Assembly (NCBI RefSeq): GCF_043290135.1
Contig: NC_134701.1
Location: forward strand, 34,809,501 to 34,873,500
Length of the DNA stretch: 64,000 nucleotides
Direction of reading: 5' to 3'
DNA from: Rhipicephalus microplus
Lineage: Eukaryota; Arthropoda; Arachnida; Ixodida; Ixodidae
The translations under genes were made by a program, and so were the position numbers. Each line of letters begins with the position of its first letter. Positions within the stretch are counted from its first letter, which is position 1. Under the pieces are notes generated by a model. That model did not search any database, had not been told where the DNA came from, and saw only the letters and a program-made list of their open reading frames with translations. Of the stretch, positions 12,348 through 24,477 are shown piece after piece.

Positions 12348-14834
12348 TCGCGCCAGTAATACCTTTTTCGTAGGCGCTCATATGTCTTGAAAACACCGGC
12401 GTGAGCACATTGCGGGTCGGAATGAAACGACGCGCAGATGGTAGAGCGCAGCGTTTGGGGAATGACTAGTAGCCATTTCCTACCATCTGCTGAATAGTTG
12501 CGCCGGTACAAAAGGCCATCCCGAATACTGAAGCGCGGAGCCTGGCGGCGCAGGGTTCGAGTGGTTGGAAGTGTCGGTGCCTCGGATAACGCGTCAAGAA
12601 GCGAAGCGATCCATGGGTCATTGCGTTGTGCAGAAGAGATGGTGTCCTCGTCAAGCGCTGACAACGTGTTGTCCGAGGAAACAGATGTGATGTCCGGGGA
12701 TAGGGGAGATCGTGACAGTGCATCAGCATCGGCATGCTTGTGGCCGGAACGATATACCACGCGAATGTCATATTCTTGAAGCCGAAGAGCCCAACGGGCA
12801 AGACGACCCGATGGGTCCTTAAGCGAAGATAACCAGCATAATGCGTGGTGGTCCGTTACTACATCAAAAGCACGGTCATAAAGGTATGGGCGGAACTTGA
12901 CAAGCGCCCAAACGATCGCCAAGCATTTCTTCTCGATGACGCTGTAGTTTGATTCAGCCTTAGTAAGAGTTCTGCTGGCGTAGGCGACGACATACTCGGC
13001 GAATCCAGGCTTGCGTTGCGCGAGAACCGCACCGAGGCCGACACCACTGGCGTCGGTGTGGACCTCAGTTGCTGCCGTAGGATCGTAGGGACGCAGTATT
13101 GGTGGCGAAGTGAGGAGACGACGAAGGGTACAGAAGGCTTGGTCACACTCAGAAGACCATGACGAAATATCAGTGGTGCTGCCTATAAGTTTGGTCAAAG
13201 GCACAATGATAGAGGCGAAGTTGCGCACGAACCGGCGAAAGTAGGAGCATAACCCCACGAAGCTCCGTAACTGCTTCATAGTCGTTGGTTTGGGGAAGTC
13301 GGCGACAGCACGTAACTTAGCCGGGTCTGGAAGTATACCGTCCTTTGATACGACGTGCCCGAGAATCCTAAGTTGCCGAGCAGCGAAGTGACACTTCTTG
13401 AGGTTGATTTGGAGCTGAGCATTCTTCAGGCACGTGAGGACGTGTTTGAGGCGCTCGAGATGTGTTCCAAAGTCTGGCGCAAAGACGACTAGATTGTCGA
13501 GATAGCAGAGACAGATTTGCCATTTCAAACCCCGAAGAACCGAGTCCATCATGCGCTTGAAGGTGGCGGGCGCATTGCAGAGGCCGAAGGGCATGACATT
13601 AAACTCATACAGACCATCCGGTGTCACGAAAGCTGTTTTTGGTCGATCGGCATCTGCAAGGGGGACCTGCCAGTACCCTGAGCGCAAATCTAATGATGAA
13701 AAAAACTCGGCGCCTTGTAAAGTATCAAGGGCATCGTCAATCCTTGGTAAAGGATACACGTCTCTTCGAGTGATCTTATTTAGGCACCGGTAATCCACGC
13801 AGAAGCGAACGGAACCATCCTTTTTTTAACGAGCACTACAGGTGAGGCCCATGGACTTTGTGAAGGTTGAATGACGCCACGTTGCAGCATATCGTTCACC
13901 TGTTCGGTAATAACTTGGCGTTCCACCGCAGAACAACGATATGGTCGCTGTCGTAGTGGTGCATGGGAGCCGGTATCGATGTAATGTAGAGTGGTAGAAG
14001 TGCGGTCAAGAGAAGGTTGAACAACATCGAAAGATTCGCGGTACTGGTACAGCAGTTGGAGGAGTTCAGATCGTTCAGATGGTGACAGTCCGTCTGCGAT
14101 CGCCGAATCGAACACTTTTGAAGCCTGTAGATGAGAGTGGTTAAGAGCACTGACGGCGGCGAGGTCACTTTGGGATGATTCTTGCGGCACGGTAAAAATT
14201 TGTCCGTTATCAATGGGCTGTACGCATCCAAGAGACTCGCCTTTAAACAGTTTGATGGTATGCGGAAAGGGATTGGTAAGGCAGAGAGCACTGGCTCCAT
14301 TAGAAATTGAGAGGACTGAATAAGGGAGCAGAAGTGGTTTCCGACTTAGAAAGAGGCTTGATGGCTCGAAAAATGCTACTTCATCACGCATGCCGTCGGA
14401 GACCACAGGGAGCAAAACAGCTGTTGTCGGTGGAATGTCAGTGTCTTCTTTGACAATTAGCTTGTGCGCGGCTTGATTAGTGTGGTCGTAGGGCTGGTCG
14501 AAGAACGGAAGCAGTTCAAGTTCGGAACGGGCACAATCTATAACGGCACGATTACGGGATAGGAAATCCCAGCCAAGTATGATGTCATGAGAGCACGAGG
14601 AAAGGACGATAAACTCAACAATGTAGTGGTCCTCCGCAATTTTGAGTCAGTGCAGGTGGCTATAGGTCGAACAGGTTCTCCATTTGCTGCACGTAAGAAC
14701 ATATCAAGCGGCGTGGTCACCTTTCGGAGCTTGCGGCAAAGTTTGGCGTCTATAACAGACACAGCGGCACCGGTATCCACAAGAGCGTATGCATGGGCGC
14801 CGTCTACAAAAACTTCGACGATATTTGACGGCAA
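12221..14834 (-). pseudogene. Element B protease-RT-RNase H (frameshifted, altered RT active site)
   Basis: Protease with ALVDTGAAVS lies at 14538-14834. A frameshift follows, and the linker and RT N-terminus are at 13780-14415 ([12 protein letters not shown]). A T-run near 13826 shifts the frame again, and RT plus RNase H run open from 13798 to 12221. The RT has D-L-R-S-G-Y-W-Q and [10 protein letters not shown], but its catalytic box reads YLDN (codons at 13493-13504) where the family has YLDD. RNase H has [12 protein letters not shown] and the E-K-K-C-L-A-I-V-W block. Loss of the second catalytic Asp should abolish polymerase activity, so this copy was either moved by enzyme from another copy or mutated after landing. 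Confidence 0.9.
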
Positions 14835-14890
14835 GGTGCGAGGACTTGAAGATTTCGATAGCGCAGTTCTTGCCCCTTGAACTGCGACGG

Positions 14891-16168
14891 CTAGTTTCCC
14901 TCATTTTGAGGGGCTGGTCGTGGACGCATGGGTGACAAGGAGCGTCGATTGGGTAAAGGTGAGCGACGAGACGAAGTTGCTGGATAGTCATGGGAAGACG
15001 TGTTTGACTGACGATCCGAACTTTCATAACCAAAAGGTGGTCGGTCCATGTAGTTGCTTCGTGGTCGGACGTCTGTGTATACGGGCACGCGACGACGGCA
15101 GTATCGGGAGATATGGCCAGGCCCGCCGCACGCAAAACAGATCGGCCGGTTATCGCGCGTTCGCCAGGCATTTGCAGCAAGGGGCGCCGCCCACGCGGCA
15201 TACGGCTGAGTCGAGGCTGTGGTAGCGAGGGGAGGAGCCCATGCGACGGAAGACTGAGTAGGAGCGGTGACATGCGGCGGTCCATTGAACGGCAAGGGCT
15301 GGTGTGGCTGCTGCCTCTTTACTGCGTCAGCATAAGTAAGAGGCGCGGCGACAACTTGCTGCTGAAAGGGCACTGGCATAGCCTCGGCAATCTGGTCCTG
15401 AAGTGCATGTCGGAGCATGGGAGCTAACGGTGTCGGTGGTTGCTCTTGCTGCTGCTGCGGGAGCTCTTGGCGCTGACAAAACGGCAGGAGGGAAAGCTGA
15501 CGTGCGACCTCCTCACGCACAAAGTCTTTTATTTGTGCTAGAAGGCGGGAGTGGTCAGGTACGACGTCCAGTGCAGCGAGTGGTTGGTTAGGCTGAAATG
15601 GACGACGGGTGAGAGCTCGTTGCCGTCGCAATTCGTCGTAGTTCTGGCACAGAGTTATCACTTCAGACACCGTGCCAAGAGACTTCGCCAGGAGCATTTG
15701 AAAGACGTCGTCATCAACACCTTTCATAATGTGCTGGATCTTGGCACTTTCGCTCATTGCGGCATCGATGCGCTTGCAGAGATCGAGTATATCTTCGATA
15801 TAGGCGGTAAACGTTTCGCCAGGTTCTTGTGCCCGTGAGCGCAGGCGTTGTTCGGCGCACAACTTCCGCACGGCAGGGCGACCGAAAACCGAGGATATTG
15901 CCTGCTTGAAAGTGGCCCAGTTCTCGAACTCGGATTCGTGGTTTGTGTACCACAGTTTTGCCACATTAGCCAAGTAAAAACTGACGGTGCTCAACTTAGC
16001 AGCGTCATCCCGCCTGTTTGGTCAACTGACTTTTTCATAGGACGACAGCCAGTCCTCGACGTCCTGGTCTTCGGCGCCCGAAAAGATCGGGGGGTCTCGC
16101 TGGTGAACCGGGCCGGGGCAAGTAGGAGCCGCGAGAGGTGCTGTCTGTTGGGCAGCGTCAACTTGCAT
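14891..16168 (-). pseudogene. Element B gag (capsid and CCHC nucleocapsid, one stop)
   Basis: Gag forms the retrotransposon particle. The frame starts at the ATG at 16168 (MQVDAAQQ...), has one in-frame TGA at 16022-16024, and is otherwise open to 14891, about 425 codons. It holds a capsid domain (SFYLANVAKLWY...F-T-A-Y-I-E-D-I-L-D-L-C...H-I-M-K-G-V), a Gln/Pro-rich linker, and one zinc knuckle, C-F-A-C-G-G-P-G-H-I-S-R-Y-C, near the end, followed by an Arg-rich tail. Homologous to the gag of F (59395-60651). Confidence 0.88.
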
Positions 16169-16239
16169 GGTCGACGGCAGGGTGCGGGTTCGGAGTTCCA
16201 GGGTGTAGGTGATGCAGTAACCCAGCACGATCCACCAAA

Positions 16240-16396
16240 TGTAAAGGGGGTTTATTGAAGGACTCAGCAAGCGGGTGGTAGCTCTAAAGGAAGGCAGGCG
16301 AACCCAGATGACGGTGCTTGATCGCCGATCTCGTGCCTTTTTCTTGTGCTGATGATAGCTGACCTGATGGTATCAACGTCTTTCTTATTCACTACA
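16240..16396 (-). repeat. 5' LTR of element B
   Basis: 157 bp, TG...CA, nearly identical to 11166-11322. The adjoining primer-binding site lies at about 16221-16239. The segment TTTATTGAAGG on the plus strand corresponds to a CAATAAA polyadenylation signal on the element's strand. Confidence 0.95.
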
Positions 16397-16399
16397 CAC

Positions 16400-17931
16400 G
16401 GAACAATTCGGTGGTCGGGTTGCTGCAGCCGTCTTTCCCTTGAAGGGAAGCAAAGCATTAGATATTTTACTCGCTTAGACCGGAACTGTGTGGTTGCTCT
16501 GGCTTGCGGCCTCGCCAAACGAACCAGCCTGGAGGAAATGCTTGCAGAGACAGTGGCTCACAAACCGTCGAAGTTGCCGCATTCTAATCCCTTTGTCACC
16601 TTCCACCGCTTGACACTCGTTCAGAGAGCAGAGCACTGGGGTTCCGGTCGTGGGAGTGCATCCCGGTTATGCTTCTTATGACCACCATGACGCCCACAGA
16701 CAAGAGTCGCAACAACGTACCCAGCTTCACCACAATGAAAGCATACCAGTGAACGGTCAGTGGTACGCCACAAATAGGTTTTCCGACGCTGAAAGGCCAG
16801 AGGAGACTCTCTACTGAACCACGTTGTTGTGTTCACATGTTAGCCACACAGCATTTGTCTTGTCGGCGAAATCATCAAGGTTGGGAAACTCGCCAGTGCT
16901 GAGAGTGGCTGTGTTTGCAGGGTTGGTGGTGGTCCAGTTATTGGAGTCAGCAGTGTCGAACGTGCGACGATGGGGTTTCGGACTGCATCAGCGTAAATAC
17001 GATTCTATGGTACATCACCGTAGCCCGATGAAGAGAGAGCCTATGGACCACATCTCGGACAACATCGGTGACAAACGACTATGCCGGCGTCAAGTAGGTT
17101 GCTGGAATCAAAACGTGCTGCCGAAGTTCCTCCCTCAAAATCTCCCAGATGGCTTCCCACAGAGGCCTGCCTTTGTCGCAGAGGCTCGTCGCAGCCGCAG
17201 CGGGACTACTCGCTACAAATTGACCGGGTTATGCTGGCCGTACCGTTGCTATTGGCCCGTTCAATCACTGTGGTTTCTTTCGCGAAATCAGTTATTGTCG
17301 CTAGTGGATCTCTCACAGGCCCAGCAAACGCTGTTCCTTCTTGCCTCACTTGAGATACCATAGCTTCCTGTCTTACGGCGTCTCGGGAGCTGCACTGCAG
17401 AAAAAACGGGTCTTGTCTTCGGCTAACATAGCAACATTCTCGTTTGGTTTTTGAACTCGAGCTTCCACGAGGCATTGCACACTTTTCTTTTGGTCGAGGC
17501 TGGTAAAGGTGTCAATCAGCTGGTTGCGGAAGTCGTCCAACGTAGCCAAGCTTCTTCCCCTGTTGATGCACCACCTCTGGGCATTGTCTTTAAGGCAGAA
17601 GTACTACACATTCGCAAGCTTGTCCCACTGGTTGTACTTTACGCAGCGTTCATACTGGTCTAGCCAGGCATGGGCGTTTTCTTGGGTCTAACCCTGAAAA
17701 CAGTCAGGAATCATAGGATTCTGAAGTGTCAGGTGTGACAAAGCCGAGGTGGTCATAGTGGCTGAAGGAAGCAAGCGATTGCTGGCACTTTCTTACAGGA
17801 GATTCAGCTCGGGCACCAGGCCTAGCAGACAGCGACTTAAGCGGTGGACCAGTGTATCGACACATGTTAACGGTTCCGGCCACGATTGTTGGCTCTGTGA
17901 AGGGGTGCGAAGCATGGAGACTGTCCATCAT
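16400..17931 (-). pseudogene. Element A gag remnant
   Basis: Minus-strand fragments. 17704-17931 holds the N-terminal region, 17206-17475 a middle portion, and 16621-16836 a degraded zinc knuckle (C-F-H-C-G-E-A-G-Y...) with the W-R-T-T-D-R-S...C-F-H-C-G-E-A-G context shared with element E (38688-39071). Stops and frame changes break it throughout. The sequence ends at element B's target duplication, and A's protease resumes on the other side of B. Confidence 0.68.
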
Positions 17932-17940
17932 CTCCAGAAG

Positions 17941-18102
17941 TGTGACGACGCGGGATCGACGAGCACACGAAGAACCACGAACAACTTCGCATTATCGATC
18001 TCAGGAAATGCCTGCAAAGTATTCCTCGTCTCTTTGCTCGGCCAAAGGCATTCGCTCTGTTCGGTTGTCACCGCCAATGGCGCATACGCGCGGCAATACT
18101 CA
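17941..18102 (-). repeat. 5' LTR of element A
   Basis: 162 bp starting TGTGACGACGCGGG and ending CAATACTCA. Homologous to 7287-7444 with many substitutions, consistent with an old insertion. Confidence 0.7.
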
Positions 18103-18309
18103 ATGTTTTTGTAACTGCCTTTATTTAAGAATAAAAATAACAAAACATAGATGTTTTGCCAGCTATGCTGAGGATATCTTCAGTCCATAAGAGACACCGT
18201 ATCCCGACATTTATCCAAAAGCTCTTTCAGGCACTGCAATGAATTCCCTAGCCTAGGTCATATGCTCGGGCATTGTTCCTCGTAGCGGAGCACAGAACAA
18301 TCCAATAAA
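18103..18309. other. No gene seen
   Basis: AT-rich flank of element A. No domain, RNA or repeat is recognised. Confidence 0.3.
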
Positions 18310-18475
18310 GACAAGTGGCTATCCGCTATCAATAGCCGCTATGTTGGTGATCAACTGTGGGCTGCCCATAGGGCCCACAATTTGGTGGTCGGGCTTGGTC
18401 TGACTGTACCAAGATGGGAGCAGCCTACTGCGCCTTAAGTCGGGCACCTTAAGACCTCAGATAAAGATTCGCATC
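18310..18475 (+). mobile_element. 5'-truncated LINE 3' end (ORF2 tail and CATC tail)
   Basis: A short open stretch ends in a peptide with the pattern L-W-A-A-H-R-A...V-P-R-W-E and a TAA. A spacer and a CATCCATCCATC tail (about 18467-18478) follow. The very C-terminus of LINE ORF2 followed by a short untranslated region and a simple tail is what heavily 5'-truncated LINE copies look like. Family not determined. Confidence 0.4.
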
Positions 18476-18779
18476 CATCCATCTTTCCGATGAAAGAACA
18501 CATAACTAGTATCGTATTCCATTAACATTCGGCGAGAGACCACGATTACTGTTGTATGGAGATTCATTTCAATTGATTAACCTCCAAGCTACAAATTTTT
18601 GGGGGCACCACAGTTTTTGCTGTGCCAACGTCGTTACATTATTGAATTCTAACACGTGTATTTTCGTTAGGCAGTGGTTGACTAATTTTGGCTCAGTATT
18701 TTTGTTAAATAGGTAGATTTTGCAACACCCACTGCGTGTTTCTTAAGGCTAGTATGACATTGTCAGCACGTCTGGTCAT

Positions 18780-18990
18780 TTGTAGCGCCCTAATTAATGC
18801 AGTTGACCTCGTACCCAACACCGCTTCATTGGTCCGAGGTGGGGAGAGGGAAGGAACCGTTCATTGGTTTCAGGAAGCCGTTTGCCAGTGTCCGCTTTCA
18901 GAATCGGCGCTTGAGCCAATCAGAAAGGGGTGTTCGTGGTTCTGCAAGCCAGCCGCCAAAAGGATGCGGGCTTGCTGACTGCCACTCACT
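18780..18990. promoter_or_regulatory. CCAAT/ATTGG-rich promoter-like segment
   Basis: Three NF-Y-type boxes lie within about 100 bp: ATTGG at about 18828-18832, ATTGG at about 18864-18868, and CCAATCAG at about 18916-18923, in GC-rich sequence unlike the AT-rich flanks. No gene follows that I recognise. This could be a host or transposon promoter, or chance. Confidence 0.22.
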
Positions 18991-19347
18991 AGTATTCTCC
19001 TCCAAACCTTGCCTGGTGCCGGGGTAAGGCACCATGCAAACCAACGGGGTAAGGGGTTCGATGGAAGCAACTGCAATGATTCTCGGCCACCTTATTCTGC
19101 TTCATCATATCGACATCTCTGCAGATGACAAACGGACCTGCTAGTTGCGAAGGGTGAGCGGCAGTTCATGTTTTATGCTCCCAGTAGTAAGAGCTTATAC
19201 CCAGCACCCAGCGGCGTTCTCAACCCAAGGGACAGACAACTTGGCGCCAGAGGAGTTGTCTGGTAGCTGCGGCCTGTTAAAATATGTTGACTGATGCGGG
19301 TGTGGGTGGCATTGTCGCAAGCGAAAAAGATGTGTGTTCATTTACTT
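18991..19347. other. No gene seen
   Basis: Flank of element C. It contains two GGGGTAAGG motifs but no coding or family signal. Confidence 0.3.
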
Positions 19348-19521
19348 TGTGAAGAAGTAAACGCATCGTTGGCAAGCAACATTGCCACCGCTTGGGTACT
19401 GCGGCCTCTCTCGCTCGGCTCGTGCTGATCGTCGCCGGCATCTGCTTGACCATTGCTCTGTACCGATCGTGTTATCATCGTAAGGCCATCGTCGCAACAC
19501 ACGCCAATAAACCCCTTTTCA
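19348..19521 (+). repeat. 5' LTR of element C
   Basis: 174 bp, TGTGAAGAAG...CCCTTTTCA, with an AATAAA polyadenylation signal near its end (about 19507). Pairs with 24478-24655. Confidence 0.9.
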
Positions 19522-19621
19522 ATTGGTGGAGGGTGCTGACATTCCCCGTCGCCTGAACAAGGGTGCTGCTATTCGCCGTCGCCTAATCCTGGAGCTGCGC
19601 AACCGAAAGCTACCTCCCATC

Positions 19622-20878
19622 ATGGCCACCAACAACGCACAACCTGGCCCTTTCACTTCATCCTCCAGCAACCCCAGCATTCTTCGCTTGCGAGAGCCCA
19701 CAGTCTTTAGCGGAGTTGATGAGACTGATGTGGAAGACTGATTCACTAACTACGAACTGCTGAGCGCAAACAAGTGGGATGGCGGTGACATGTTGACTAA
19801 CGTCATCTTTTACCTCGCTGACATGGCCTAAATGTGATATAACAACCACAAAAACGACGTTACGACGTGGTTCATCTTCAAAACATCGTTTGCTGACATT
19901 TTTGGCCAACCCGCTGTCCGCAAGTCCGGAGCCGAACAACGCTAGCGGACTCGCACACAGAAGCCAACGGAATTGTTCACCAGTTACATCGAAGACATTA
20001 TTGGTCTTTGAAACCGTGTGAACACCGCCATGCCAGAGTCGGAGAAGGTTCTGCACATCCTCAAAGGGATAAATGACGGCGCATTTCAGATGCTCCTGGC
20101 CCGTAATCCTGCCACTGTTGCGGAACTTGTCTCTTTATGTCAAAGTTTCGACAAGTTGAGAAACAGCGCGCCCTGACTCGGCCATTTTCTTCACACGCCG
20201 ACTTGCTCTCCAGTCTTACTTTTGTTCCTCATTACTTACCAACTCTACAAGAGATTGAAGACTTTGTGCATGAAGAAGTAGCTCGGCAACTGACATTGAT
20301 TCCCTTCACACAGCAACCGCCATCCTCTCGTCTGCTATCACCACTCCACGACGTTATTGCCAAAGAGGTAGCTCAGGCTGTTCTCGTCACTGCCCACCAG
20401 CAGTCTGTGGCCATGCCTGTTCCCCATGCGCCTGCTGTGCAGCCCATGGCCGAACCTCTAACGTAGTCCCAGGTGGTATGCAGCAGACCCCGCCAGCAGA
20501 ATTTGCCACCCCAGTCTTCAGCCGCTCCCCACTCCACCCCTCTTTCGACACCTTGGGCCACACCGCGAGTCAGCAATTCCTGGCGCACTCCTCACAATCG
20601 ATCGATCTGGCTGCTACGCCTGCGGTACTCCAGGAAACGTGGCACGATATTGTCGCCGTCCCTCTCAATTACTCCACAACGCTACCTGGCCGTTACCGTA
20701 TGACCCACAGCCCATGCACCTACCTGCTCTCTATCCCTCACCGCAGTATGGCTACACTAACCTTCCCGAGTCTCAGTTACCCCAGCCCCACACTCAGACT
20801 CACTCTCCCCGCTCCCCGTCTCCTCGCTGGCGATCAATGTCCCTAATGCATCCCCGGCCCGCTTCTTCCAACCGGTAA
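19622..20878 (+). pseudogene. Element C gag (multiple stops)
   Basis: Starts at ATG 19622 (MATNNAQPG...), ends at a TAA at about 20876-20878, and stays largely in one frame. It matches F's gag through capsid and Pro/Gln-rich linker. Stops replace several Trp or Cys codons, for example where F has DVEDWF and EMWY. The zinc knuckle region near 20600 is disrupted. Capsid and nucleocapsid role as in other gypsy elements; this copy is dead. Confidence 0.88.
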
Positions 20879-23800
20879 AACTGAACGCTGCAGTTCCAGA
20901 AGCAAGAACTGCGCCATCGTCCAAATGGCCAACTGCTCGCACTTCACCTGCTAACTTCGTTGCCATAACTGTCGATGGCGTTTCTACCTTTGCCCTTATC
21001 GAAACAGGTGATGCCGTTTCTGTTATAGCAGCACAGCTCTGCCGCTTTCTACGCAAAATGACTACGCCGCTCTCTGGACTATCGATTCGTACGGCTAGCG
21101 CACAACCAGTTCGACCTCTCGGCATCTGTATGGCCCTCCTATTCATCCAAGGCTCTGTGTACGTTGGCGAGTTCATAGTCATTTCGCTGTGCTCGCATGA
21201 CGTTATCCTCGGGTGGGACTTTCTGTCACATCATTATGCCGTCATCGAATGCGGGAGCGCTGAAGTTCAATTTACGCACCTTTGTGACGCCCCTTTGCAC
21301 GAAATTCTCGAGCGGTCGCCAAAACTCGTCGTGCGTGAGGACACTGAAATTCCACAAGCCTTTCTTTCCGCTGTCCCTGTTTGCTAAGATGACCATACCG
21401 ATGCTACGCTAATGTTTACACCTTCCAACGTTTTCATTAGCCATAGAGCCGTTTTCTTGCCTTTCGCTACACTTGACGTCACTGCTGGCCGAAGCAATAC
21501 TTTCGTCCACAACCCCATTTCTGCAACACTTACGCTACTTGCCAGCGAACGTCTCGGTCGAGTGGAGTACCTTGATTCTTCTTTATTCTTTAACATGCCA
21601 GGCGAATTGTGAAGTAGCAGCTCGACCAAACTTCATGCCCTTTCCCCACTGGAATGCTCGTCGAGTGACATCTTCTCGTGTTCCATCACCGACACTTTAA
21701 GTGCTCAAGAACGCGCCGAGCTTTTTAATCTTCTCCAGCACTTCGCGAATTGATTCGACGTTTCTCAGCCGCTATTTGGTCGCACTTCCACAGTGCACCA
21801 CTACATTGACACCGGTTCGCACCAGTAATTGCATTAAAAACCATACCATGTCTCTGCTGCAAAACATCACGTCATCAACGACCAGGTTGAAGAGATGCCA
21901 CGCCATCGCGTTATTCAACCACCGCACAGTCCTTGGGCATCTCCTGTCGTTTTAGTTCGAAAGAAGGATGAATCTATTTGATTTTGCGTCGACTATCGGC
22001 GATTAAACAGGGTGACGCGGAAAGACGTCTATTCATTACCGTGCATCGACGACGTTCTTGACAGCCTCCAAGGAACCGAATTCCTCTCCTCCTTGGACTT
22101 AGGATCTGGATACTGGCAGGTTCCTGTGGCAAAAGCTGATCGCCACAAAACTGCGTTCATTACACCAGCAGACCTGTACGAATTTAACGTAATGCCTTTT
22201 GGGATTTGTAATGCTCCTGCCACGTTTGAATGACTCATGGACCGCACGCTGCGTGGACTGAAGTGGTGACTGAAGTGCTCTGTGTGTCTATGCTACCTCG
22301 ACGACATTGTCATTTTCTCTCCCGATTTTCCTACACATCTGCTTCGGCCACAACTGGTTCGGACGTGCTTAACCAATGCTGGGCTCCAACTGAACTTTAA
22401 AAAGTGCCGCTTCGCCGTGCAAGAGCTGTCCATCTTAGGGCACATCGTGTCCAAGCATAGTGTTCTACCCTACCCTGCAAAACTGCGCGTAGTCGCTGAG
22501 TTCCCGAAACCTACTACACTGAAAGAATTATGCAGTTGTGTCGGACTATGCTCGTACATCCGGCACTTCGTTCGAAATTTTGCGTCCATGATGTCACCAC
22601 TGACCAACCTCCTACGCGGTGACGCAGACCTTTCGTCCTGGTCTCGTGACTTCGACGTCGCATTTGCCACGCTCCGTAGTCTGCTAACATGTCCTTTCAT
22701 TCTTCGGCATTTTGACCCAACAGCTGCAACGAAAGTTCACACAGATGCTAGCGGGGTTGGTCTTGGCGCTGCCCTCACCCAACGCAAGCCGGGCTACTCG
22801 GAATACGTCGTCACTTTTGCGAGTCGCACGCTAACTAAAGCTGAGGCTAATTACAGAGTCACTGAAAAGGAGTGCTTAGCACTAGTGTGGGCGCTTCGCA
22901 AGTTCCACCCTTATTTGTACGGTCGCCCATTTGACCTGGTAACGGAACACCATGTACTTTGTTGCCTCGCCACATTGAAAGATCCTTCTGGCCGCCTAGC
23001 TCGGTGGGCACTGCAAATCCAGGAGCACGACATTCGCGTCATCTGTTACAGCGGACGCAAGCATTCTGACGCCGAGGCCCTGTCCCGCTCACCTTTACCT
23101 CCCTACTCGGCCTGCGGAACCACTGGTACCAACTCCGTCGCATCTCTCCACCTCGACTTCTTTGCCAGTGAACAACACAAAGACCCGTGGATCGCTTTCC
23201 TTTTTGACTGTCACTTTGGATCGTCAACCACTGCGGTATGACAATCTCTCCGACGTCAAGCTGCTCATTTCGCCGTTCCTGAGCGGCTGATACACCGACG
23301 CAAGTACACCCTTGAAGGTCGTAAGTGGCTCTTCGTTGTACGCCGCAGCTTGTGATCCCAAACATGCGCCTCCTTTCACAATGATCCCCAATGTGGCCAT
23401 GCCGGAGTTTTCAAAACTTGCGAACGCATTCGCCATCGCGTCTACTGACGCGGAATGTATAATTTTGTTCTAAAATTCGTTATGGGCTGCCCTGACTGTC
23501 AACGCCGCAAATCACCACTTTCCATTCGTCTGGTGCACTTCAACTGCTTCCGTGCCCTGCCAAACCTTTTGATCAGATCGGAATTGATCTCTATGGCCCT
23601 CTACCGGCAACATCAGATGAAAATCGGTGGATCATAGTCGCTGTGGACCATTTAACACGCTACGCTGAGACCGCTGAGACCGCTGAGACCCTTCCAAGTG
23701 CCACTGCGCAGGATGTCGCGTCCTTTGTCCTCGCGCTTCATACTACGACATGGTGCACCTCGAGAACTACTAAGTGACCGAGGTCGAGCATTCCTATCGG

Positions 23801-24443
23801 AAGACGTCACGGCTCTGCTTTCTGAATGCCAGGTTTTTCATCGCAAGGCCACGTCATACCACCCGCAGACTAACGGGCTCACGGAGAAATTTAACCGCAC
23901 CCTCGGCGATATGCTCGTGATGTATGTGACATGTGATCGTACTAACTGGGACCGCATTCTTCTCTTCATCACGTTCGCATACAACACCGCGGCGCAGTCT
24001 ACCGCTGGATTTTCACCTTTCTTCTTTATGGACGCGAACCATCTAACACCATCGACACTCTCCTTTCATACCATCCTAACGCATCCAAATGCCCATCTGT
24101 GTCCTAAGCTACCCGAAAAGCGGAAGAGTGCCATGAACTCGCGCGCACCCTTACGTCAAAAGAACAGCAGCGCCAAAAAGATAACAACACTGACTCTTCA
24201 CAAAGCCACAGCTATTCCCGGGGATCACTTGTATGGCTGGCTGTTCCTTACTAAACCCCCGGCCTTTCCTCAAAACTTGTCCCGTAGTACGAGGGCCCTT
24301 ACCACGTTTTGGAGCGAACCTCGCCGGTGAATTTTCTCATTGAGCCACTTTCCCCATCTGACAACATGCGCCGATGCGGACGTGACATCATCCACGTCAC
24401 CCGCCTTAAGCTATATCATAGCCCTCTGCCTCCAGAATGTTAG
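20879..24443 (+). pseudogene. Element C pol (protease, RT, RNase H, integrase), disabled
   Basis: The protease is at about 20960-21390, with IETGDAVS in place of the family's IDTGAAVS. The RT N-terminus is at 21830-22233 (SLDLGSGYWQ), with stops around 22230 and 22268. RT to RNase H is open from 22282 to 23241 and keeps YLDD and [10 protein letters not shown]. The integrase zinc finger (C-P-D-C-Q-R-R-K) is at 23455-23637 and the DDE core at 23698-24030 ([17 protein letters not shown]), with a frameshift near 24025. The C-terminal domain ends with a degraded LKxYHSPLPP motif at 24443. A GCTGAGACC-type unit is repeated three times in tandem near 23664-23690, a small local expansion. The retained YLDD shows decay was by stops and indels rather than active-site loss. 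Confidence 0.9.
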
Positions 24444-24477
24444 GTCGCCAGGATGGCTTTTTTTCGGCGGGGGAAAT

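Larger units (their letters stand above)
11166..16396 (-). mobile_element. Ty3/gypsy element B, young insertion inside element A
   Basis: A full-length LTR element of 5.2 kb. Both ends are 157-bp LTRs (TG...CA) that differ at only three positions by eye (about 98% identity). The same four bases, CACG, lie just outside both ends (11162-11165 and 16397-16400), a clean target duplication. The primer-binding region after the 5' LTR (minus strand) reads TTTGGTGGATCGTGCTGGG, and a polypurine tract GGGGGTAAT precedes the 3' LTR. The gag, pol and integrase frames are recognisable, with a few stops and frameshifts. The insertion separates A's gag from its protease. Confidence 0.95.
7287..18102 (-). 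mobile_element. Ty3/gypsy element A, old, split by element B
   Basis: A complete but decayed LTR retrotransposon on the minus strand. Related LTRs lie at 7287-7444 and 17941-18102, with gag remnants at 16400-17931 and pol remnants at 7626-10995. Element B (11166-16396) sits between them, so A without B is about 5.6 kb, a normal length. The flanks ATAT (before 7287) and ATGT (after 18102) may be a mutated 4-bp target duplication. The proteins most resemble element E in this window, judged by the gag zinc-knuckle context and the integrase C-terminus. Many frameshifts and the strong LTR divergence show it is the oldest well-defined gypsy copy here. Confidence 0.82.
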
